From NCBI GenBank assembly GCA_963854735.1, contig OY978098.1:2120001-2184000 (forward strand): 64,000 bases of DNA. Reading direction: 5' to 3'. The notes below the pieces were generated by a model that worked only from the letters and a program-made list of their open reading frames with translations, did not search any database and was not told the DNA's origin. The position numbers and the translations under genes were made by a program. Shown here piece by piece: positions 12,086-23,121 of this stretch. Origin of the DNA: Marvania coccoides (Eukaryota > Chlorophyta > Trebouxiophyceae > Chlorellales > Chlorellaceae). How positions within the stretch are numbered: position 1 is the first letter of the stretch; every line of letters starts with the position of its first letter.

Positions 12086-12955
12086 ATGGCTGTAATCGTA
12101 ACCTCAGACCACTGCGTTTACGCGTTTGATTCGATCCTAAACCACTTGTCCTCTGGCGAGCAGCCTCTGCGACGCCCAGCCTTCGAAGACCTCGTTTGGT
12201 GAGTTTTTTTGCTATCGAATTTAATCCACAACACGCAGTGATGTTTGTGTTTCAACCTCCCCTGCAATGTCGCAGCCCGCTGTTTGTGACCTGGAACAAG
12301 GCAGTGGGGCACAGCGAGCCCAGATTGCGGGGTTGCATCGGCACTTTTGAGCCCAGGACCCTGCACCATGCCGTGAAAGAGTACGCCCTCATCAGGTAAC
12401 CAAACTACCAAACTTTTTTTAAATTCCGCTGTTGCCAACCGAATGCTCATTTTGAATGCCTTGCCTCCTCCTTCCACATTCACTAATCGCATGTTTTTCT
12501 TTGCGTCATGCAGCGCCCTGCGCGACCGTCGTTTCGACCCCATCTCCCTCTCCGAGCTGCCCCACCTCCGCTGCACGGTGTCGCTGCTGCACTCCTTCGA
12601 GCCGGGGGCAGCCTGGGACGACTGGGAGGTGGGCCGCCACGGCATCACCATCGAATTCATCGACCCCGCCACCGGCTCCCGCCGCACCGCGACCTTCCTA
12701 CCCGAGGTGGCGGCGCATGAGCGGTGGGACAAGGAGGAAACGCTGGAGCACCTGGTGAGGAAAGCGGGGTGCGGCGCGCGTGCTGCGACGGTGCGGCGCT
12801 CCCTCAAGCTGACCCGCTACCAGACGGCCACTTACACGCTCGCTTACGAGGAGTATGAGCAGCTGAAAGACCCGCAGCGCTTCCGCAGGGTGTCAGCAGC
12901 GGAGGAGGAGAAAGAAAGTCTGGCCACAGAGGAGGGAATTACTGTGCCGGCTTAG
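12086..12955 (+). CDS. AMMECR1: AMMECR1 family protein
   Basis: Exons are 12086-12198, 12276-12395 and 12514-12955 (224 residues). AMMECR1 is a small fold conserved in all domains of life with no agreed biochemical function; the human gene lies in a deletion syndrome region. Diagnostic pieces are CPLFVTWNK, LRGCIGTFEP (the hallmark LRGCIG motif), CTVSLLHSFE, HGITIEFIDP, TATFLPEVA and KLTRYQTATYTLAYEEY. Compared with the human protein it lacks the long N-terminal extension and starts almost at the domain (MAVIVTSDHCVYAFD). A short acidic tail follows the domain. Both introns restore the family sequence exactly (codons split as TG/C and AG/C). Confidence 0.95.
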
Positions 12956-13281
12956 AGACAATGTACTTGTTATTTTAGGTTTGTAGAATGCGGCAGTGAG
13001 GTCGTAGCTAGGGCCTGCTGGCATTGTTTTTAGGCCGTCGAAAAAACTGTGCTTTATTCCTTCTTTCTGTACTTGCAGCCAATATTTTTTTTTACAACAT
13101 CATTGTATATCGCATTTGTCTTGTCAAATTTTTGTCCCAAAATATAGTCGAAATCAATCATACAGCAATATGTGGAGAGGAAAAAACATGGGGTGGGTGA
13201 CAGGAAGGAACAAACGCACGGAAGTTATTTTCCTTCATAACAATGGTCAGTCAGAGCAATCAAAATACTTTCTAAATGGTA
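12956..13281. other. Convergent spacer
   Basis: About 330 nt of AT-rich sequence between the AMMECR1 stop and the stop of the small coiled-coil gene; 3' UTRs only as far as I can see. Confidence 0.6.
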
Positions 13282-13799
13282 CTAGGCATCGGCCGGCAGC
13301 GCCTCCTCTATGGGGGCCTCCGCCACAGGCACTGCCTCCGCCACCACGGCAGCCAGAGCACCCCCAGCGCTGAGCTCCTCCACGCGCTGCTTCAGAGCCG
13401 TGTTCTCCGCCTCCAGAGCCGCGCACTTCTCCTTCCAAGCCTCCACCTGAGGGGTGAGCTCAGCGACCTGAGCCTCCGCCTCTGCGGCTGCCGTTTCCAG
13501 GTCGTCCAGCCCCGCCACCTTCTTCTGCCGGCCGCGAGGGGCTCCTCCCTTGATGATGGGGCCTTTCCGCTTGCGGCTGGGCTCTTCCTGCTCGCTGCTG
13601 TAGGCCTCAAAGTCTTCGTCCTCGTCGGCGCCGTCCAGGGCCCTGAAGTCGGGCTTGGCGACCTGGCGGGAGCTCCTGCACGCGGATTTAAATTGAAGAC
13701 GAAGTTTTAGAGGACGAGGGTGCGACGAATTGGAGTAGGGGGCAGGGAACGCAAGCTCGACAAGGGGGGATCTTACCGTCGTGTGGGCGTGGGGTCCAT
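13282..13799 (-). CDS. Small coiled-coil protein of unknown function
   Basis: Exons are 13799-13777 (only 23 nt, encoding MDPTPTR plus two bases) and 13675-13282, giving 138 residues. I do not recognise the family. The N-terminal third is acidic then basic (DGADEDEDFEAY, SRKRKGPIIKGG), possibly a nuclear localisation signal. The middle is a clear heptad-rich coiled coil, from about residue 72 (LDDLETAAAEAEAQVAELTPQ) to about 118. The tail is Ala/Val/Glu-rich. The start is chosen because the tiny first exon supplies the only upstream ATG in phase with a good donor (CGACG/GTAAGA). It could be a subunit of a larger coiled-coil complex. Confidence 0.6.
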
Positions 13800-14152
13800 C
13801 TCGATGTTGGCAGCTGGTACTGTCGATTACTAGGCTTCAAAATTGCGTAGGAGATGAGATGCCGGAAGGCTTGTTTCGGAAGCCCTGCTACACTTAATCA
13901 AGATCTTTGTGTTATGGGTCTCTCGTGCATCGAATGCTGCCAGGACAAAGAAATGAATTTGTAAAAACGATAAATTGGCAGATGGAGCAAAGGTCTAAGG
14001 TTTTATTAGAAGAAGAAAAAAATGTTTGTACTCCAAAACGAAGAATTTTAAAATTTTCATGGGCTCGCAGAGTTTCGCTATTCATCTATAACATATTACA
14101 GGTAGATCGGTTAGATCGAGGCTGCGGAAGCCTGTGTTTGGTCGACGCTATA
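13800..14152. other. Divergent promoter region
   Basis: About 350 nt of AT-rich DNA between the first exons of the coiled-coil gene (-) and UBA2 (+), presumably a shared bidirectional promoter region. No specific element is identified. Confidence 0.5.
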
Positions 14153-16311
14153 ATGACTGATTGGCCTCAAAGTGCTCTGCAGCCTTCGATGAAGGAGAAG
14201 GTAAGCGGATGGATGCATTTGTGACATTTTATGATGTCCACTTACCCATCTGCCCGCTTTTGCTGCCTCCCTGCAGGTGGAGCAGGCCAAGGTGTTGGCC
14301 GTTGGCGCTGGGGGCATCGGCTGCGAGCTGCTGAAAACGCTGGTGCTTTCTGGCTTCAAGGACATCGAAGTGGTGAGACAAACCTCGTTCTTCCACCCCT
14401 CCTATCAAACAGAAGATCCCGCTGCACAGAAAATTTCTTGGCGTCAACTACTTCAAAATAATATGTTGGAGTGCAGATCGACCTCGACACCATCGAGGTC
14501 AGCAACCTCAACCGCCAGTTCCTCTTCCGCAAGCAGCACGTGGGCCACAGCAAGGCCTCGGTGGCCGCTGCCGCCGCCCAGCGCCTCCGTCCCGACATTT
14601 CCATCATCCCCCACCACGCCAACGTCAAGGAATCCAAGTACGACGTCGATTTCTTCAAGCGCTTCGACCTGGTGCTTAACGGTCTGGATAATTTGGACGC
14701 CCGTCGCCACGTCAACCGCATGGCGCTCCTGGCGAGAGTGCCGCTGGTGGAAAGCGGTACTGCAGGGTACTTGGGCCAGGTATCGGTCCACGTGGCAGAC
14801 AAGACCGAGTGCTTCGACTGCCAGCCCAAGCCTGCCCCCAAATCCTACGCCGTGTGCACCATCAGAACGTCACCGGACAAGCCCATTCACTGCGTGGTGT
14901 GGGCCAAGGAGCTGCTGTTTCCGCTGCTCTTTGGGGCGGCGGACGAAGAGAGCGACCTGGACCCCAAGGGCGCGCTGAAACGCGGCGCGGAGGAGCCAGC
15001 TGTAGAGTACGCCAAGCGAGTCTTCCGTTTTGCATTCGGGGACAAGATCACAGAGGTTCTGGAGACGGCGGCGGACGACGTGTGGGAGGGGCGCACCCCG
15101 CCGGTGGCGCTGGACCTGGATGCGCTGCTGGTAAGCGCGCCAATAGCCAAGGAAACGAGCGCTGATGGAGCAGCGTCGTCTGCGTGTGCTGCAGTGGGCT
15201 TGGCGGACCAGAACGCGGTTTGGACGCCGGCACAGAGCGCCGCGGTGTTTCTGGAGGCCATGCGCCGCATGCTGGAGCACCGCGCCGACGAGCTAGGAGA
15301 CCTGACGGTATGCCGATTCTCCCCCCCCTTTTACCTGCCACATATCGCCATTTAATTGCAATTGCCGCGTACTTTTTCGTATTATCAACATAGGAGATTG
15401 ATTCCATCTGCAATATGCAGTTCGACAAGGACGACGAGCTGGCTGTGGAGGTGGTTTCCGCTGCCGCCAACCTGCGTGCAGCCTGCTACCACATCCCGTC
15501 CCAGTCGATGTTCGACACCAAGGGCATGGCGGGTAACATTATCCACGCCATAGCCACCACCAACGCCATCATCTCGGGCCTCATCGTGGTGGAGGCGCTC
15601 AAGCTCATCGCCACCACTGGCGACCCCGCCCCCTGCTCAGCAACCTACCTCCGCCAAGACCTCAGCAACCGCAAGATCCTCACGCCCGCCGCTCTGGTGG
15701 CCCCCAACCCCGCCTGCGCCGTCTGCGGCACCGCCCGGCTGCAGGTCTCTCTGGACGTGTCTGCCACTTCACTCGCCGACTTTGTTGCAAAAGTGCTGAG
15801 GGGCCACCTGGGGCTGACAGCCCCCAGCTTGATGTTTGGCAGCGCGACCTCGATGTTCCAGTACGAGGAGGGCGACGATTTGGACCCAGAGGAGGTGGAG
15901 GAGAACGCTGTGCACCTGCCCAAGGCGTTGGCAGAGCTCCCAGGCGGGGGGCTGGTGCACAACACGCTGGTGGAGATTCGCGACCAGGACCAGGGGGATG
16001 CCAGCATTCATATGATGGTGTGTCACAGAGCGGAGTGGGACGAGGCTGCCCACCCGCAGCGGTTTGAGGTGGTCGGGGAGCTGCCGGTGGGGTGGAAAGA
16101 AGGAAAGAAAGAGGAAGAAAGCAAAGGGAAGGTGGAAGAGGAGGACGCGGGAATGGCGGCGGCTAAGAGGAAGCGCAAGGCGAGGGAGGACGAGAGCGGG
16201 GCGGTGCTGCTGATGGACAGCGATGACGAGGAGGATGCAGGGAGGGCGAAGAGGAGGAAGGGGGGAGAAGGGGAGGGAGGTGACGATGATGTCATTGAGG
16301 TCCTGGACTGA
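14153..16311 (+). CDS. UBA2: SUMO-activating enzyme subunit 2
   Basis: Exons are 14153-14200, 14277-14372, 14477-15307 and 15394-16311 (630 residues). UBA2/SAE2 is the catalytic half of the heterodimeric SUMO E1: it adenylates SUMO and carries it as a thioester. Visible are the nucleotide-binding [38 protein letters not shown], the catalytic cysteine in [15 protein letters not shown] (about residue 175, close to human Cys173), and the zinc ligands CFDC (about 160) and CAVC (about 434). The ubiquitin-fold domain follows. The C terminus is Lys/Glu-rich with NLS-like KRKRK and RAKRRK, and ends DDDVIEVLD, which looks like a SUMO-interacting motif. The partner SAE1 is not in the window. Confidence 0.96.
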
Positions 16312-16659
16312 GATATTCGTACATTTCGGTGTAAAATAAGTGAAGAAGCTAGGGAGTAAAAGAGAGCGCCGGCGCCACTTGAAGGGCAAGGGGACCGAAT
16401 TTCAAAATCTGTACGATGAAACGGCGGACAACAGTCGTTTTAAAATTTGAGGAACTTGATGTTGAAAAAGTTGCTTGACAGGTGAGATCCTTGGCGGTTG
16501 CATGTTGTGCTTAATCCCAACTGAACTAGACTTTTGAAGCCCTTATTTACAAATATCAGCCTGCAGGTCGAATAATTTCGCTCGTTTGTATAGCAAGAAC
16601 GCATTAATAACGCAGAGCGCGCGCTGTGCATCTCAATCGCGGACAGCGAGCTGATCAAA
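16312..16659. other. Tandem spacer between UBA2 and RTE1-like gene
   Basis: About 350 nt, AT-rich; it contains the UBA2 3' UTR and the promoter of the next gene. A TGTAAA just after the UBA2 stop resembles the chlorophyte polyadenylation signal. No other gene is seen. Confidence 0.5.
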
Positions 16660-17381
16660 ATGGTCGATCCAACAGGCTTTGCTCCAGTGCCTTGTTCGCT
16701 GGTCTGGGCCCCCATCCCAGTGATATCGTGGCTGTTTCCAATAGGCCACCTCGGCGTGGCGCGCTCCGATGGAAGCATTCTGGATTTTGCGGTGACAATG
16801 CGGGACGGCGGAATGTGAGTTTTAGTTTTTTTAATGCTTAAACTGCTTATTTTTATGCTTCTTCCGGTCCAACACTCACCTGGTATTCTCTTGCTCTACG
16901 CAGGGCATTCGGCGGGCCGGCCAGGTTTCTTCCACTGTCGCCAGAGCTGGCAGTGGCGGTGCGGGAACAAGTGAACAAGAGCGCTGGCCGGCTGGGTGCA
17001 GGCGGGAAGTCGCTCAGCGTGTGCTGGGACGAGTGGCTGGCATTTTCCGTGGAGGTGTTCAAGCGAAGGGACTACTCCTTCCTCTTTGAGAACTGCCACT
17101 CGTTTGTGGCGCATTTTCTGAACAGCGTGAGATATGACAACAGGAGAGAGTGGACACCAGTGGTGCTGGCGTGGATGATGGCCACCAGGGGGCGGTGGGT
17201 GAACCCGCGCGGCTTTTTGCGAACAGTGATTCCGTCGGTCCTCACACTTGGCCTCGGCTGGCACTACTGTGGCGTTTTGTTCTTGGCGGTGTGGTGCTTG
17301 GCCTTTTTAATGATTATTCTGTGGTTTTCCTTCCTGGTGCACTGCGCATCGCGCCAAAGAAACATGCTGCTCAGCGTGTAA
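16660..17381 (+). CDS. RTE1/TMEM222 family membrane protein (DUF778)
   Basis: Exons are 16660-16814 and 16904-17381 (210 residues). The family includes plant REVERSION-TO-ETHYLENE SENSITIVITY1, an ER/Golgi protein that supports the ethylene receptor ETR1, and animal TMEM222. Recognisable blocks are [45 protein letters not shown] (its ATG split by the intron), [18 protein letters not shown] with the family Cys-His pair, and two C-terminal transmembrane helices (around residues 155-200). An in-frame stop lies upstream of the chosen ATG with no other Met between. Without an ethylene receptor in view, its role in the alga is open; a general ER or Golgi role is more likely. Confidence 0.9.
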
Positions 17382-17481
17382 ACGCAATTTCCTTGCTTGT
17401 GATGGATTTTTTTAATGCTATTTATTTTTTTATTCCACAAAATTGGTCATAAATAGGTACTGTGAATGCTGTGTTTTCACT

Positions 17482-18032
17482 CTAAGCCGACTCAGAAACG
17501 GCAGCTTTCTTTGCTGCGGCAGTTTCCACCTCTTTTGCCACTTCTTCAGGGTCTATGGGAGCGTGAATGTGGGACGCCAGCGCTGCCCACTCCATTGCCC
17601 GCCGCAAAGCGTCGCTCTTGCCTGGCGCGGTGTCGTGGTTCCAGTGGTGGAAGGAAGAGAAGGTGGCGGTGCTGTGCCAGGAGAAGGTGGGGCCTTCTTC
17701 CGAGCAACCCTCGCGGCGCTCCACCACAGCACCAGTAAAGCCCTCCGGCAGCGGCATCTCGCAGCCCTTCATGAAGCGCCCCCTGAACGCGGCCTCCAGG
17801 ACCTCCACGCCGTCGGCCTGGGTGCCTGCAACAGTGTGAAAGGTGTCGTACATGTTATAATTTGTGTATTTAAAAAAGAATGTGAATTCAAAACGAGTAA
17901 CGCACCAGTGGCGACGGGCTTGAAGTAATCAGCGGCCGGCGCAGGGCCATCATACGCGATCTTGCAGCCTTGCAGCAGGTGGAGCGTGGCTGCTGGCGAC
18001 TCTGCAACGTGGACTTCCCTTGCTGCGATCAT
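17482..18032 (-). CDS. RNASEH2C: Ribonuclease H2 subunit C
   Basis: Exons are 18032-17906 and 17825-17482 (156 residues). RNase H2 removes ribonucleotides from DNA and degrades RNA-DNA hybrids; subunit C is a non-catalytic scaffold that pairs with subunit B. Matching blocks are the YDGPAPAADYFKP segment, FRGRFMKGCEMPLPEGFTGAVV, an FSSFHHWNHDTAPG stretch equivalent to the human F-x-x-W region, and a C-terminal helix ALRRAMEWAALASHIHAPID. The tail is Lys/Ala/Glu-rich. An in-frame ATG 30 nt further upstream (18062) is an alternative start. The gene shares a roughly 220-nt divergent promoter with the TPR gene and converges on the RTE1-like gene with only 100 nt between stops. Confidence 0.88.
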
Positions 18033-18249
18033 ATTTTTGAAAACAAATGGACGAAAATACAAGCTGTGCCGCTGTCAATCCTTCAATAATGCGTCCTTAA
18101 TTTGTAAATTTTTACAACAACAAAATAAAATGCCTATTCGCGGTTGCATTTCTCAACAACAGTTTAAAAAAGATTTGAAACGATTGACGCCTAAAAGCCA
18201 TCTGGACAGCTTGTTTTACGCATATTTTTTCATTCAAATTCACACCAAG

Positions 18250-19401
18250 ATGGCTACAGATGCGAAGAAAAGCTTTAAATACATTTTCATCCCAGCCGAC
18301 ATGTAAGCAGCGAAAGATTTTTTTCTCTCTTTCAAAATTTCTCTCAAAAGGCAGAGCTCTGAAATGCTCAACTACCCTGCAGGTCGGAGCCCATTCAGGA
18401 GCGTCAGCTGGAGCTGGAGCCCGACAAAGAGGTGGAGGGTTTGCTGGACGTTCTCAAGGTAAAAACTGGCAGAGGCTGCCGCTTCTCAATTTCTCCCCCC
18501 TATCTCCTTATTCCTTTTGTCCACATATCTTGTCACCATGCAGAAACACTTCAAATCTACAGCTCCCCCGAAATCAGCCGCCCAGCTGGCCGCCCAGCAC
18601 GCAGAGCTGGCCCGCCAGCTCCCTGCCGGCACCACCGTCGACGACAGCATCCTGGCTATCGCCACAGGCTTGCAAATGGTGGAGAACATCGCGCTGCTGC
18701 CCAACTCCAAGTATAATGGCTTTGTGGGGGTGAATATGTACGTAGACGACGCTGGATCGGTGCGCCAGTCGCCCCGCAACATGCGGGCCACCGAGATCGC
18801 TCATTGCTGCGGAAACCCCATCGACGTGCGGGGGGACGCCTTCCTGGCGCGGGTGATGGACGACGGAGACAATTTTGCGCGCCTGGATTTGAGCCTGAGC
18901 GAGGTTTCCTCGCAGGCGGAGTGGGTGCAGGCAGCGGCGGCGGCGGCCACCCGCCGCCGCACAGCGGAGAGCGGTGCCCAGGTGCTGCGCCGGATTCAGG
19001 AGGAGGCGAAGCAAGCGCGGGCGAGGAAGCAGACGCCAGCGGAGGTGGCCAGAGAGGAGGGCAACGCGGCGTTTAAGCGGGGGGAGTGGGAGGCGGCGGT
19101 GGGCCACTACTCCCGAGCAGTGGAGATTGATCCGGTGGCGGTGGCGGCGCGCAACAACCGCGCTATGGCGCTGCTGAAGTTGCAGCGCTGGGAAGCGGCG
19201 CTTATGGACTGTAACGAGGTGCTGCAGCAGCAGCCGGCGAATGTTAAAGCGCTGCTGCGGGCGGCAACGTCGGAATCAGAGCTGGGACGCGCAAAAGAGG
19301 CGAGGGCGCGGCTGGAGGCGGCGTTGGCTGCTCAGCCAGGGAACAAAGAGGCGGCAAAGCTACTAAATGAGCTGCCGCCCATTCATTCTACGGATGACTG
19401 A
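18250..19401 (+). CDS. TPR protein with an unassigned N-terminal domain
   Basis: Exons are 18250-18302, 18383-18458 and 18544-19401 (328 residues). The C-terminal half is a tetratricopeptide-repeat block: EEGNAAFKRGEWEAAVGHYSRAVEIDP, then AARNNRAMALLKLQRWEAALMDCNEVL, then VKALLRAATSESELG, about three repeats (residues 215-320), as in Hsp70/Hsp90 co-chaperones. The N-terminal 190 residues form a conserved-looking globular domain (KYIFIPADMSEPIQE, NMRATEIAHCCGNPIDV, GDAFLARVMDDGDNFARLD). I associate it from memory with algal and protist TPR or MYND proteins but cannot name it. A charged linker (RRIQEEAKQARARKQ) joins the two. The role is probably as a chaperone adaptor; that is inference. Confidence 0.75.
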
Positions 19402-19795
19402 TTATTAAAGATTTTTTCTAAAATAAAATTAAAAAGGACAAAAAGACAAAAAGCCTCATTCTAAGATACAAGTGGTGATGGTGAGTTCGGTGGGTTAGTG
19501 GTGAAAAAAACGAGGAATTATAAGAAGAGAAAGACTCTATATGTGCGAGCTACTGCTCATTCAATGCGCTGTTGGACAAAACATGCAGCGAGACGAGTGA
19601 GAAAAAGTTTGGCCGTTGATACAATGCATGGAAGGGCATCATTATGACCAATATACAAAACCAATGTTTCACTCTTCATTCCATGAATTGGGTGCGAGCT
19701 ATGTTCAACGCCTCCATTATCAACTCGAAAATTCCCAAATTTTGAATTCAGAAAAAAAACGCTGCGCTGTAAAATTATATTTTGCTGCCTCTCGT
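19402..19795. other. Convergent spacer
   Basis: About 390 nt between the stops of the TPR gene and the transaldolase-like gene. AT-rich, 3' UTRs only; no gene is seen. Confidence 0.55.
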
Positions 19796-21373
19796 TCACT
19801 CTTGTCCGCCAACCTGGTTCAAGAAGATGGGCTCCAGGCGGTTGGCATCGTCCACCAGCCTGGATACACTGGACGCCAGCAGCTCCTTTGCTGCCTGTTC
19901 CAACTGATCATCAAAAATCCCGGCATCAACGCCCACCAGCTCCACAGGGTTGAACTCGTAGGACTGCGCAAACGCGGGTGTGAGGTGCGGCTTGACCCCG
20001 GCGTCCTCCCCGTTGGCGTGCAGCCCATCGTTGTAGCCCTCCAGGGTGGCCGAGGACTGCAGCGCCTCCAGCACGCGCGGACCCACAATTAAAAAGTCGC
20101 AGCCGGACAGCAACAGCGCTTCCGCCTTGGTGCGCAGCCCCGAAGCCATGAGCTTAGTCTTGGGGTGGTGGGTCTGCAGGTAGGCGTACACTTTGTCCAC
20201 TAGCAGCAGCCCCGGGTTGGCCTGCTGGACGCCAAAGCCCGCCATCGCCATGGCGCGCGCCTCCCGGGGGGCGCTGGGGTCGCGCAGCACCCCCGGGTGG
20301 CGGTCGTACCAGTCGGACACCCGCCCGACGTTGATCTGCAGCACGGAAGCGCCGGCCTCTGCCGCCGCCCGCGCCTGCACGAAGCTGAAAATGCAGGTGA
20401 GGTGCGCGGCAATGCCCTCGGCCTCCAGCGCCTTTGCGGCCTGGATGGCGGCCCAAGTGGCGGGCATGCGCAGCAGGATGCGGTCTTTGGGGACGCCAAC
20501 CTCGGCAAACAGCGAAACAAGCTGGCGGCCGCGGGCGACCAGCTTGGCGGTGTCGTCAGCCAGGCGGGGGTCCAGCTCGGTGGACACGCGGCCGGAGACG
20601 CCCTCCAGCTGCAGCGCGGCGACGTTGACGAGCGCTTTGTCGACCTGAAGGGCGGTGCGGTCGGCGCTGGCCACGTCGCCGTGCTTGGGCTGGTAGTAGC
20701 GGGCCTGCTCGATGGCAAACTTGTAGCGGCCGGAGCCAGTGGGGTTGGCCTGCGGAGGAGCAAACACAGGCACGTAAAGGTGAGGAGTACTTGTCAAGGT
20801 TAAGAGATTGAAAACATTGGAGGGGGGAACGATGCCAGGTGGCGTTGGATTGTGAGAATTCACCATCAGGCCAGCGAGGACGCTTCGGGAGGCGGTAGCG
20901 CTCTTGGCGTCTTCGATCTTTTGCAGGTTCTGGCTGAGGACGAGGTCCGGAACGACCTGCGATAGCAAATATCAAGGGGAGGGTGGTGTGACAGTCAGCG
21001 GGGCGGTGAAAGTTGGAGAACATGCGACACCTCATCTCGAATAACGTTGAACGTTTTTTTTTATTGGACAGTATAATGCATTGCATTTTGCAAGTGGACG
21101 CCGACAAAAATAGTGGCTGCGCTGGTTTGTGATCAAGATTCGCAAGTTTCATACAATTTGAGGAGGTGGCCAATTTTAACAGAGCGCAGAATTCTCATTT
21201 CTCACATTCGAATATCGCGACAGCGCATCGAGCTCCGTTGCGCCGGTCCTAGAGGAGGGTGCGACGTAAGATGCTGCTTTCGCGGTCGCTACGAAACGCT
21301 GGTGGACCCGCTGCGATCTAACTTGCGTGCAGGGCCTTGTGGGCCTCATCGACGAGGCCAGCGAGGTTTTCAT
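19796..21373 (-). CDS. Transaldolase-like protein, catalytic lysine replaced (plastid candidate)
   Basis: Exons are 21373-21206, 20956-20864 and 20749-19796 (404 residues). The fold is that of transaldolase (pentose phosphate pathway): VSTELDPRLADD, LLRMPATWAAIQAAKALEAEG, HLTCIFSFVQARAAAEAG, NVGRVSDWYDRHPG. The first 40 residues (MKTSLASSMRPTRPCTQVRSQ) look like a plastid transit peptide. In E. coli TalB the Schiff-base lysine (Lys132) lies in ILIKLASTW; here the aligned segment is ILLRMPATW with Arg (about residue 181). The ATTNPS motif carrying Asn35 is also changed (ATASRS). Glu96, Thr156 and Arg181 equivalents are kept. It is probably not a working transaldolase. The second intron (114 nt) is stop-free and in frame. 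Confidence 0.82.
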
Positions 21374-21636
21374 CTTGCTAAGGAGAGTTGCGAAACGAAG
21401 AGAGATGAGATGTTTCGGAAAGTATCGTATTCGGCGGTTTGGAGGCCCTTGCACTCTTTTCAATTCGTTTCAATAGAATTTATGCAAAAAAATAAAAATG
21501 TTAAGCAGAAAACGAAGAAGTTATCCAGAGGTTAGTCATGCACGAGCGCAATTTGCAAAGGGAAAAAAATATTCAAAGGCTCCTTCGCCTGTCAGCAATT
21601 TTCATGTGATCAGCCCAGGAGTGGCAGTAGATACTA

Positions 21637-23121
21637 CTACATATGTTGAAAATACCTGGCTAAACCGTCATCGACACATAATGCTGGCCATGCACGATTC
21701 AAAACAACCCGAATTTCCACGAAGTTTTTGACGACCTTTGATTTTTTCACGTAGCTGCCATGCCGCATAGTGCTGAAAGGACTTGAGCTCCTAGTAGCTG
21801 TTAGACATTCCAAGTGTATTTCGACCAAATCAGGCCATGAACCTCGCAACCCAAAACCAGCGAGCTTAGCCACCATTGCATCGTTGACCCCGCCCAATTG
21901 CAACTCCGTCAGGCGGGGGGTGGCCAGAGACAGCGCACAAATCGCCGCAAAACTGTTGCAATCAAACCTCCACTCCGAGAGTCAGTGTGCAGAGGAGATT
22001 ATACAGGTGGGGCTGGCAGCCAGCGCGCTCACAAGAGGCCGGGTGTCTTTATCACCATCATAACTGTAAGGGAAAGAATCAACAGTAGTGAGCTTTGGCA
22101 TTCCAGCAAACCCCTTGACGACGTTTCCAAAATCATCTTGTTGGAAAGATGCGCAGCAGCTAAAATTGGTAAAATTTAGCATGTCTGCGTCAGCAAAAAG
22201 CAGCGCTGTCCAAGCCGAATATTCGTTCCAGCTCAAACGAGACGGAAAAAGGTGGGGCGAAGTGACGAGCTGGTTTATGTCGTTGTGATCCATTGAGCAA
22301 TCAGTTACCTCGAGTTCAGTCAACACAAGCATCGAGATTTCAAAAACGTGAGCCAGAAAACCATCCGGGGATTTTTGCGTGAGCCCCAGTTGGCGCTTTT
22401 CAATCTTGGAAAATCCGCTGAAAAATCCCAGCAAAAAATCCCAGCACTTCGAGCAGCTCCAGCACTTCGAGCCTCGACGCATGCGGCGCCAGCAACTCAT
22501 GAAACGTTGCGTTCCAATCCGGGTTAGCCACAATGTCAGACTCGTGATCAACATCCTCCACTTTCAAAGCCGTCAACTTGAAAGGAAATGAGAATGCTCC
22601 TGGACACAATCTCCAATTATTTATGGAAGGAACACTGTGGAGAGTAATAGCCTTCAACCAAGGCATATGCCACACGCCGGATTGGTTCCCCTCCATTGCA
22701 TCCATGTCGTCGTAATTATGCCATTTTATATCCAACGGCCATTCCAGGTCACTCCAAGAACGAGGAAAACAACCCTTTGGAGCTGCTACCAGCTCCAGAT
22801 TCCGTAAATTCCCGAGTTTTTTGCGAGCCAAAACGCTCCAGAGCCCATGGATACGGCCGGTAAATGCTTGGATCCAGAAGCAAGGAAACACGGCGTCCCC
22901 AAAACTTTAAAGTGAAGGTCCTCTGCCCGATGAGGCAACAACGACGACTCAACGGAGACAGGTGAACTTGGTGGCCCAGAAATCGGCGGCGGCCTTGCAA
23001 TTGACACCAGGCGCAGCGTCGAAAGGTGAAGGTTGGCGACTGGCAGGTTGGCGATGGTGAGGAACAAGGCGGCGCCAAGTGAGTGAACTTGCAAGCGGCC
23101 AGGAGTGCTCCTAGTAGCCAT
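21637..23121 (-). pseudogene. Leucine-rich-repeat protein pseudogene
   Basis: Read from 23121, an LRR-like protein runs in one frame (TIANLPVANLHLSTLRLVSI) to about 22900. It continues in a second frame (LGNLRNLELVAAPKG, MPWLKAITLHSVPSI, LTALKVEDVDH, ASRLEVLELLEVLG) to about 22430, then returns to the first (ISMLVLTELEVTDC, MPKLTTVDSFPYS). It meets a TGA at 21982-21984 and goes on in the same frame (SLATPRLTELQLGGVND) to 21637. The second shift coincides with a 13-nt tandem duplication (GCTGGGATTTTT units, 22420-22446); removing one unit restores frame. No plausible intron explains the breaks. LRRs resemble those of F-box/LRR proteins but no F-box is clear. Assembly errors are the alternative. 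Confidence 0.6.
22420..22470 (-). repeat. Short tandem duplications inside the LRR pseudogene
   Basis: Two overlapping duplications: a roughly 13-nt unit (AAAAATCCCAGC on the + strand) and, beside it, a 13-nt CCAGCACTTCGAG repeated after AGCTC. The first changes length by 13 nt and accounts for one frameshift of the pseudogene. Confidence 0.75.

Noticed and set aside
12118..12807. 229-codon minus-strand frame over AMMECR1
   Set aside because: Antisense shadow; the + strand encodes an unmistakable AMMECR1 domain with correct introns.
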